Positions 58,304 to 64,000 of a stretch of DNA of 64,000 bases are shown here, piece by piece. Source of the DNA: JAWOJB01 sp046484325 (GTDB lineage Bacteria; Actinomycetota; Acidimicrobiia; Spongiisociales; ZC4RG35); the NCBI GenBank assembly GCA_046484325.1, contig JAWOJB010000024.1, forward strand, positions 1-64,000, given 5' to 3'. Both the position numbers and the translations under genes were made by a program. The notes beneath the pieces are model-generated. The model was not told where the DNA came from. It searched no databases and was given only the letters and a program-made list of their open reading frames with translations. The first letter of the stretch is position 1, and each line of letters starts with the position of its first letter.

Positions 58304-59427
58304 CTCCTCCGTTCCGGGACCGACTCGAGCATCGCCACCAGCGTCGCCAGATCGTCGAAGGTCCCCGCCGCCAGGAAGTCGTCGACGTGCGGGAGGGCGG
58401 CGACCATGCCCCTCGTCTCGGGAGCGTACCCGGGCCTCCCTGCCAGCGGGTTGAGCCAGATCACCCGGTGGACGGAGCGGCGAAGCCTGCCCATCTCGTC
58501 GGCGAGCACCTGGGGCTCGCCGCGATCCCATCCGTCGGAGACGATGAGCACGATCGGCCCGCCCCGGGTCATCCGCCGGCTCCACTCGTGGTTGAAGGCT
58601 CGCAGGCACTCACCGATGCGCGTGCCGCCCGACCAGTCGTGCACGGCGCCGGCCACCTCCCGGAGTGCGTCGGATGGCTCGCGTCGGGCCAGCTCACGGG
58701 TCACCCGGGTCAGCCGGGTCGAGAAGACGAAGCTCTCGAGCCGTCCCAGGCGGCTGCGGGCGGCGTGGGCGAAGTACAGCAGCATCTCGGAGTACCGCTC
58801 CATCGAGCCGGAGACGTCGGCGATGAAGATCAGCGGCCGGGTCCGGGACCGGCGCTCGGTGGTGGCCAGGCTGAGCACGTCGCCGCTCGGGCCCACACTG
58901 CGCCGGAGGGTGCGCCGGAGGTCGGGGCGGTCCCCGGCCCGGGCGGTTCGGCGGCGGCGGCTCGTGGCGGCGGCCGGGCGCCACAGCATTCGGGCGATCA
59001 TCGATCGCACCTCGGCCGCCTCCGCCGGCGTGAGCTCGGCGAAGTCCTTCCGTGCGAGGCGCTCGGCCCACGAGGCCCCGGTGACGGCAACCTGGTCGTC
59101 GAGCCCTGCATCCCCGTCCCCTTCGCCACCCTCGGCCGAGGCCTGGATCGACCATGTCCGCGGGCGGGATGCCGCCACCACCACGGCAGGGCCGTCGGCG
59201 TCCCCCCCGAAGAACTCGCGGAACACCCGATCGAAGACCGGGATCTGCTCGCGGTGGGTGACGACGAGCGAGCGGAATGCGTGGTACACGTCCCCCCCGG
59301 AGGCGAGGCCGACGACCTCGCACGCGGTGGCGAGATCGGCGGCGGTGGTCGGGACGACCGGAATCCCCTCGCTCCGCAGGGCGCGCGAGAACTCGACGAG
59401 CGTGGAGGCGCGTTCCACGCCCGGCAC
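58300..59427 (-). CDS. coxE: CoxE-like von Willebrand factor A protein
   Basis: 375 residues from a GTG. N-terminal CoxE helical region (LVEFSRALRSEGIPVVPTTA), then a vWA domain with MIDAS motif FIADVSGSMERYSEMLLYFA near residue 203, and VSDGWDRGEPQVLADEMGRL near residue 298. Works with a MoxR ATPase (the gene at 60697) in inserting metal into the CO dehydrogenase active site in known cox clusters. Here it follows the eRF1-like gene. Confidence 0.88.
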   Translation of the reverse strand: MPGVERASTLVEFSRALRSEGIPVVPTTAADLATACEVVGLASGGDVYHAFRSLVVTHREQIPVFDRVFREFFGGDADGPAVVVAASRPRTWSIQASAEGGEGDGDAGLDDQVAVTGASWAERLARKDFAELTPAEAAEVRSMIARMLWRPAAATSRRRRTARAGDRPDLRRTLRRSVGPSGDVLSLATTERRSRTRPLIFIADVSGSMERYSEMLLYFAHAARSRLGRLESFVFSTRLTRVTRELARREPSDALREVAGAVHDWSGGTRIGECLRAFNHEWSRRMTRGGPIVLIVSDGWDRGEPQVLADEMGRLRRSVHRVIWLNPLAGRPGYAPETRGMVAALPHVDDFLAAGTFDDLATLVAMLESVPERRR

Positions 59428-59442
59428 CCTATCGGAGCGCCC

Positions 59443-60540
59443 TCAGAGCGGGAAGCGGAGGATGCCGACCACGCCGTGCGGGTCGACCGGGGTGGCGATC
59501 TCGAGCTGATCGACCGCCCCGCCGCCGGCCACGACGGCCTCCATCAGGTAGCCGATCACGTCCTCGACCTCGAAGACGGCGCTCCCGCACACCGCGCACT
59601 CCCGACCCGTGCGGGCCAGCCACCCACACTCGCCGCAGACGACGCCGGGCTTCTCGACGCGTCCGGCGACGAGGAGCCGGTCGACCGCCCTGGCGTTGGC
59701 GGCCTCGAGCAGCGTGGCGGTGCCGGCCGCCCCGGATCCGGTCTCGACGGCCGCGGCCGCGGCCTCGGCGGCTTCCTCCTGACGGGCAGCCCACACCGTG
59801 GCGGCGTGATCGGCCACCCGGCGTCGGAGCTCCGGCAGGGTGAGCGTGTGGGGGTCGACCACCACCCGCCCCACGGGGAGGGCCTGGAGGTACGCGTGAA
59901 GGTGGGGGACGAGCTCGTCGAGCGTCTCCTGGTGACCGCCCAGCAGGAGCGCATCGAAGGGCCGGTCCCGGTGGGTCTCGAGCAGTCGGGCCGCTGCCTC
60001 CTTCAGCATGCGGGCGGTCTCGTGCTCGGCCCGCCGTCGCACACCGTGCTCTTCGTAGCCCGAGAAGCCCCCGAAGTTCGACTTGCCGATGTCGGCCTCG
60101 AGTGCCGCGCCCAGCGGCTCGACCGTTCCGTCGTCTGCGAGGTAGATCCGGCAACGGCGGCGATCGGCGACGACGATGCCCATGTGGAGCGGACGGGGTC
60201 GGGAGCGCAGCGGGCGGAGATAGGCCCGGGGCCCGATCGAGCCGTGATCCCAGACCAGATGGTCCAGGAAGGACATCTCATGGATGTCGTCGGTCGACGA
60301 CATGAACAGGGCCACGCCGTTCGCGGGCTGGGCATCGATCTTCGGCACGAGGCCCTGGATGCGCTCGCAGTCGCGCAGCACGGCCTTGGCGATGCCCCGC
60401 TCCATGCTGTCGGCGGCGGCGCGGATCGGCTTCAGCAAGTCGGTGATGGCCGCCGAGGCGCTTCCGGCAGGGCGATCGAGATACAGCGAGATGAGCGATC
60501 CCGACGGCGAGCGGAGCTCGGCGAGCGAGGTGAGGTCCAT
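59443..60540 (-). CDS. eRF1-like (baeRF/Vms1-type) protein with C-terminal zinc ribbon
   Basis: 365 residues, GGGGAGGA before the ATG. N-terminal part (SLISLYLDRPAG; GIAKAVLRDCERIQG) matches the bacterial eRF1-related families; the middle domain has FGGFSGYEEHGVRRRAEHET near residues 156-175, where catalytic GGQ would be expected, followed by ALLLGGHQETLDELVPHL. The C-terminal domain carries CGECGW...CAVCGS (near residues 309 and 323), a zinc ribbon. Relatives act on peptidyl-tRNA in ribosome rescue or are noncatalytic. Its place between MoxR and CoxE genes is unexpected. Confidence 0.8.
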   Translation of the reverse strand: MDLTSLAELRSPSGSLISLYLDRPAGSASAAITDLLKPIRAAADSMERGIAKAVLRDCERIQGLVPKIDAQPANGVALFMSSTDDIHEMSFLDHLVWDHGSIGPRAYLRPLRSRPRPLHMGIVVADRRRCRIYLADDGTVEPLGAALEADIGKSNFGGFSGYEEHGVRRRAEHETARMLKEAAARLLETHRDRPFDALLLGGHQETLDELVPHLHAYLQALPVGRVVVDPHTLTLPELRRRVADHAATVWAARQEEAAEAAAAAVETGSGAAGTATLLEAANARAVDRLLVAGRVEKPGVVCGECGWLARTGRECAVCGSAVFEVEDVIGYLMEAVVAGGGAVDQLEIATPVDPHGVVGILRFPL

Positions 60541-60696
60541 GGATCCTCCCCGGAGAACGGTGGTCGGACGGACGAGGTCGACCCGACGGATGGAGGTCCG
60601 CGAGGAGGCGCCGCTCGTCTCACAGGCATGCGAAACGCCCCGGCATCTGAACCGAGCGTACCTCGGCGCGGGCCCTCGTGCCCCGGTCGAGCGGCC

Positions 60697-61578
60697 CTAT
60701 CCGGGGGCGGCAGCGTCGATCCCGCGCCGCCGCACCCGCTCCACGTCCTCGCGGTACTTCAGCACCACGCCGAGCGTGTCGTCGATCAGCGCCGGGTCGA
60801 GCTCGCGGGCGCCGAGCACCCGCAGCGCGTGCGCCCAGTCGATGGTCTCGGCAACCCCCGGGGGTTTGAACAGGTCCAGGGAGCGGAGGTCGCCCATGGC
60901 GGCGGCGAGCTGGCGGGCGAGGCGCTCGTCGACGTCGGGTACCTTGGCCCGGATGATCGACACCTCGCGGTCGAAATCGGGATAGTCCACCCAGTGGTAG
61001 ATGCACCGGCGCTTGAGGGCGTCGTGGATCTCACGGGTCCGATTGCTGGTGATGATCACGACCGGCGGCACGGCGGCGGTGATCGTGCCGATCTCGGGGA
61101 TCGTGACCTGGAAGTCCGACAACAGCTCGAGCAGGAATGCCTCGAACTCCTCGTCGGCCCGGTCGAGCTCGTCGATCAGGAGCACGGGCCGCTTCCCGAC
61201 GGCCGCCGACTCGACGGCATGGAGCAGGGGCCTGGCGAGCAGGTAGTCGCGGCTCATGATGTCGGCCACCTCGGCCTGGCCGCCCTCTCCCCGGGCCTCG
61301 ATGAGCCGGATCGCCAGCATCTGGCGGGCATAGTCCCACTCGTAGAGGGCGTGTCCGACGTCGAGGCCCTCGTAGCACTGGAGCCGGATGAGCTCGGTAT
61401 CGAGCATGTCGGCGAGGACCTTCGCCACCTCGGTCTTCCCGACCCCCGCCTCTCCCTCCAGGAAGAGCGGACGCCCCAGCCGAAGGGCGAGGTGGACGCT
61501 CACGGCCAGGCTCCGATCGGCCACGTAGTCGCGCTCGGCGAAGGCCTCGGCGATCGCTTCGACCGTGTCGGGGACCAT
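60697..61578 (-). CDS. coxD: MoxR-family AAA ATPase (CoxD-like)
   Basis: 293 residues. Walker A LFLEGEAGVGKTEVAKVLAD near residue 38, Walker B VLLIDELDRADEEFEAFLLE near residue 131, sensor 1 VVIITSNRTREIHDALKRRC near residue 173. MoxR ATPases pair with vWA proteins as metal-insertion chaperones; with CoxE and XdhC this forms the maturation set for the hydroxylase encoded from 62342 on. TATGGT 6 nt before the ATG may be its -10. Confidence 0.9.
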   Translation of the reverse strand: MVPDTVEAIAEAFAERDYVADRSLAVSVHLALRLGRPLFLEGEAGVGKTEVAKVLADMLDTELIRLQCYEGLDVGHALYEWDYARQMLAIRLIEARGEGGQAEVADIMSRDYLLARPLLHAVESAAVGKRPVLLIDELDRADEEFEAFLLELLSDFQVTIPEIGTITAAVPPVVIITSNRTREIHDALKRRCIYHWVDYPDFDREVSIIRAKVPDVDERLARQLAAAMGDLRSLDLFKPPGVAETIDWAHALRVLGARELDPALIDDTLGVVLKYREDVERVRRRGIDAAAPG

Positions 61579-61637
61579 CTGGGCACCATAGCCAGCACCG
61601 GATCGACGTTGGATGGCGGCGTGACCACAATGGAGGC

Positions 61638-61973
61638 GTGTTCAGACCCGACATCCCCGAGGCACCCTCGGTCTCGCCCGAGGAGGCGAAGGCCCTGGTG
61701 GAGGAGGGTGCCCTACTCGTCGACATCCGTGAGGTCGAGGAGTGGCAGGCGGCTCGCATCCCGGGAGCCGAGTTCAAGCCGCTCTCGACGATCAACGACT
61801 GGTGGCCCGACCTCCCGCTGGATCGAACCGTCGTCCTCTACTGCCGGTCGGGGAACCGCTCGGCTCACGCCGTGAACGCCCTCGTGGGTCAGGCGGGGCG
61901 GACCAACGTGCTCAACCTCACGGGGGGCATCATCGCCTGGGACCGGGCCGGTCTGCCGGTGGAGGATGCCTAG
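61638..61973 (+). CDS. single-domain rhodanese
   Basis: 111 residues from a GTG preceded by GGAGG. SPEEAKALVEEGALLVDIRE, then AARIPGAEFKPLST and the active-site loop VVLYCRSGNRSAHAVNAL with Cys near residue 69. Transfers sulfane sulfur. Divergent from moxR; could feed sulfur to XdhC for Moco sulfuration, but this is inference. Confidence 0.88.
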   Translation: MFRPDIPEAPSVSPEEAKALVEEGALLVDIREVEEWQAARIPGAEFKPLSTINDWWPDLPLDRTVVLYCRSGNRSAHAVNALVGQAGRTNVLNLTGGIIAWDRAGLPVEDA

Positions 61974-62355
61974 CGCCCTCGAGCTCGCCGTAGCCGATCA
62001 CCTGGCCGGCGTCGGCCGGAGACTGGCGGCCGGGCGCCTCCGACGGCGTAGCTGGAGGACCATGCTCCCGGTGGCGCTCGACCCGGTGGAGGCCGGGCTG
62101 GCGACGGTGGGGGGAGGGCTGCTGGGCCTGGCGGCCGGAGTCGGGTTGGGCGTCTCCGGCCCGCTCTCGCTCGTGCTGGCGGTCGTGGCGGCGCTGGCGG
62201 CCCTGGTCGGCGTGGCGTCGATGTCGGTGGTGGAGGCGGCCGACCGGGCGGTTCGCAGGCTCGAGGCGCACCTGTCGATGCCCGAACTGCTCGATGCCGT
62301 CGAAGGGCTCGGCCCGGTCGAGGTGACGGCGCTCGCCGGCCTCAGGCGGACCTGA
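61966..62355 (+). CDS. small membrane protein of unknown function
   Basis: 129 residues, overlapping the rhodanese stop by 8 nt. A basic N-terminus (GRRLAAGRLRRRSWRTM) precedes two hydrophobic helices (~45-90) and an amphipathic C-terminal part. No family recognised. Its last 14 nt overlap the convergent FAD-subunit gene. Confidence 0.6.
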   Translation: MPSALELAVADHLAGVGRRLAAGRLRRRSWRTMLPVALDPVEAGLATVGGGLLGLAAGVGLGVSGPLSLVLAVVAALAALVGVASMSVVEAADRAVRRLEAHLSMPELLDAVEGLGPVEVTALAGLRRT

Positions 62356-63190
62356 TCGCCTCCGTCAACGCCCGCCTCGTCATCACCTTGGCCAGGTGGG
62401 ACTTGTACTCCTCGGACCCGTAGAGGTCCTCGAGCACCGTGAGCCCCTCCAGCGCCCGCTCGGCGGCGGCGGCCACGGCGGCGTCGGATCCGTCGGTCCC
62501 GATCAGCGCTTCCGCCACGCCCACGGCGAGAGTGGCCTTGGTGCCCACACCGGTGATCGCCACCCGGCAGTCGCCGATGGAGCCGTTCGAGCGCGACACC
62601 CAGGCCGCCGCTCCTGCGACCGCGTAGTCGGTGTGGCCGCCCCGGCGCCCCAGTTTCTCGTAGGCGGTGGCGCCCGCCCGTCGGGGGATCCGGATCTCGG
62701 TGAGGATCTCGTCGGGCTCGAGGGCCGACGTGAGGGCGTCGACGAAGAAGTCGTCGGCCGCGATCTCCCGGGTGCCGGCCGGGCCCTGCGCCACCATCGT
62801 GGCGCCGAGTGCCAGGATGGCGGCCGGCTGGTCGGCTGCGATGTCGGCGTGGGCCACCGAGCCGCAGGTGGTGCCCCGATTCCTGATCTGGGCGTCCCCG
62901 GTGTAGGCGGCGGCGCTCCGCAGCGCGTCCGGCACGAGCCCGGACTCGGCCGTCTGGCGATGGCGGACGAGGGCTCCCAGCGACACGTGGTCGCCTCCGT
63001 CCTCGATCCGGTCGAGCCCGGGGATCCGCCCGATGTCGACCAGCAGTTCGGGGGAGAACAGGCGCATCTTCATGAGCGGCAGCAGGCTCATCCCGCCCGC
63101 CAGCACCTTCGCCGAGTCGGCGCCCGCCAGGGCGGACACCGCCTCGTCGAGGGTGGCCGGGGCGACGTAGTCGAACGGTCGGGGGTACAT
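62342..63190 (-). CDS. FAD-binding (medium) subunit of a CO/xanthine dehydrogenase-type enzyme
   Basis: 282 residues from the ATG at 63190 overlapping the large-subunit stop (TGATG). FAD motifs AKVLAGGMSLLPLMKMRLFS near residue 27 and DAQIRNRGTTCGSVAHADIA near residue 100 (the AGGxSLLP and TIGGxxxHAD-type loops); C-terminal CoxM-like domain. Passes electrons from the Mo and FeS subunits to FAD. No small 2Fe-2S subunit gene is visible in the window. Confidence 0.9.
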   Translation of the reverse strand: MYPRPFDYVAPATLDEAVSALAGADSAKVLAGGMSLLPLMKMRLFSPELLVDIGRIPGLDRIEDGGDHVSLGALVRHRQTAESGLVPDALRSAAAYTGDAQIRNRGTTCGSVAHADIAADQPAAILALGATMVAQGPAGTREIAADDFFVDALTSALEPDEILTEIRIPRRAGATAYEKLGRRGGHTDYAVAGAAAWVSRSNGSIGDCRVAITGVGTKATLAVGVAEALIGTDGSDAAVAAAAERALEGLTVLEDLYGSEEYKSHLAKVMTRRALTEAIRSA

Positions 63191-64000
63191 CAGTTGCCTC
63201 CCTTGGCGCGCTGGATGGCCTCCCACACCCGTCTCGGGCGGAGCGGCATGTCGATGTGCTCCACCCCGAGGGGGGCGAGCGCGTCGACGACGGCGTTGAC
63301 GATCGTCTGGGCGGATCCGATGGTGCCCGCCTCGCCGATCCCCTTGACCCCGAGCGGGTTGATGTCCGTGGGCGTGACCGTCCGGTGCAGCTCGTACGAC
63401 GGCAGATCACCGGCGGTCGGGAGCGGGTAGTCGATGAGCGATGCCGTGAGGAGGTTGCCGTCCTCGTCGTAGATGGCGTCCTCGAACATCGCCTGCCCGA
63501 CACCCTGGGCTATCCCGCCGTGGAGTTGGCCGTCGACGATCATCGGGTTGATCACGTTGCCGCAGTCGTCCATCGCCACATACCGCAGGATCTGGACGTC
63601 CCCGGTGTCGGGCTCCACCTCCACCATCGCCAGGTGCGACCCGAACGGCCAGGTGGCGTTGGCGGGGCTGAACACCGCGTGCGCCTCCATGCCGCCCTCG
63701 ATCCCCTCCGGCAGCCGGTGGGGCTGATAGGCCACCGTCGCCAGCTCACCCCAGCTCACCGTTCGGTCGGGGGAGCCCGCCACGTGGGCGGCCCCGTCGG
63801 CGAAGCGGATGTCCTCCTCGGCCGCCTCGAGCAGGTGGGCGGCAACCCTGGCGGCCTTCGCCCGCACCTTCTCGGCCGCCTCGTAGGTGGCGGCGCCGTC
63901 GACGGCGGCCGAGCGCGACCCGAACGTCCCGACGCCCATCGGCGACTCGGCGGTGTCCCCGTGGGTGACCCGTACCCGCTCGAGCGGGATGCCGAGCCGA
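63190..64000 (-). CDS. Mo-hydroxylase large subunit (CoxL/XdhA-like), partial
   Basis: The last ~269 residues are visible; the 5' part lies outside the window. LERVRVTHGDTAESPMGVGT, FGSRSAAVDGAATYEA, LAMVEVEPDTGDVQILRYVA, DCGNVINPMIVDGQLHGGIA and GVKGIGEAGTIGSAQTIVN (the last with the catalytic Glu) place it in the xanthine/aldehyde/CO dehydrogenase family. The CoxL active-site loop that would separate form I CODH from other hydroxylases is not covered, so the substrate is undecided. Confidence 0.9.
   Translation of the reverse strand, partial: RLGIPLERVRVTHGDTAESPMGVGTFGSRSAAVDGAATYEAAEKVRAKAARVAAHLLEAAEEDIRFADGAAHVAGSPDRTVSWGELATVAYQPHRLPEGIEGGMEAHAVFSPANATWPFGSHLAMVEVEPDTGDVQILRYVAMDDCGNVINPMIVDGQLHGGIAQGVGQAMFEDAIYDEDGNLLTASLIDYPLPTAGDLPSYELHRTVTPTDINPLGVKGIGEAGTIGSAQTIVNAVVDALAPLGVEHIDMPLRPRRVWEAIQRAKGGN

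Noticed and set aside
58111..61875. 1254-codon open frame on the plus strand over the maturation cluster
   Set aside because: Antisense shadow of XdhC, CoxE, eRF1-like and MoxR genes, whose domains are all intact on the minus strand.

Overview
The window is very GC-rich, gene-dense DNA with many 1-8 nt start/stop overlaps (ATGA, GTGA, TGATG) and many GTG starts. Gene content fits a free-living aerobic actinobacterium: an actinobacterial-style aa3 oxidase with a cytochrome c domain fused to subunit II, F420-type oxidoreductase families, an HBHA-like protein behind an XRE regulator, MCC-type acyl-CoA carboxylase subunits and form-I-like CO/xanthine dehydrogenase genes. A deep-branching class such as Acidimicrobiia is my guess; the sequence alone does not prove it. 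I saw no tRNA, rRNA, insertion sequence, prophage or CRISPR array.

Layout. 1-5.4 kb: a partial MauE-like membrane gene, then metY, an alpha/beta hydrolase, metX (homocysteine synthesis), plsY and a flippase-type membrane protein. 5.4-9.1 kb (minus): a TIGR03084-type protein, a 3-hydroxyisobutyrate-dehydrogenase-like gene and a biotin carboxylase/BCCP. 9.2-20.5 kb (minus): two complete tandem Mrp Na+/H+ antiporter operons of identical order A-B-C-D-F-(G+E), each with MrpG and MrpE fused in one protein, next to a divergent winged-helix regulator. 20.9-27.7 kb: acyl-CoA metabolism (carboxylase beta, MaoC-like, cysteine-synthase-like, an SDR reductase with an SDR-like partner, CaiB-type CoA transferase, thiolase). 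27.8-32.4 kb: a membrane molybdopterin oxidoreductase, TagI, a YbdK-type ligase and two F420-type oxidoreductases. 32.4-33.7 kb: a DAHP synthase-chorismate mutase fusion preceded by a complete-looking transcription attenuator. 33.7-41.3 kb: a persulfide dioxygenase-rhodanese fusion, ctaB, coxB-A-C-D and an unknown membrane protein. 41.4-44.3 kb: a decayed penicillin acylase, a 25-residue membrane peptide, a hydrolase, a thioredoxin-like ferredoxin and selD. 44.5-55.1 kb: housekeeping genes (greA, mgtE, lipoprotein, M23 protein, class IV aminotransferase, nadE, adenosine deaminase, M20 amidohydrolase, tyrA, second DAHP synthase). 55.2-64 kb: XRE regulator plus HBHA-like protein, then a molybdenum hydroxylase cluster with its maturation genes (mocA, split xdhC, coxE-type vWA, MoxR ATPase), an eRF1-like protein in its midst, and the FAD and partial catalytic subunits.

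The most notable signals are: (i) a ribosome-mediated attenuator upstream of the DAHP synthase-chorismate mutase gene, with promoter, aromatic-rich leader peptide, mutually exclusive hairpins and intrinsic terminator; (ii) selD is itself a selenoprotein gene, with an in-frame UGA at the active site that ordinary gene calling truncates; (iii) the MrpG-MrpE fusion kept in both copies of a duplicated antiporter operon; (iv) three families of long intergenic palindromes, two copies each, one pair flanking a single F420-type gene; (v) an eRF1-like protein whose GGQ-type motif reads GGF, inside a CO-dehydrogenase maturation cluster.
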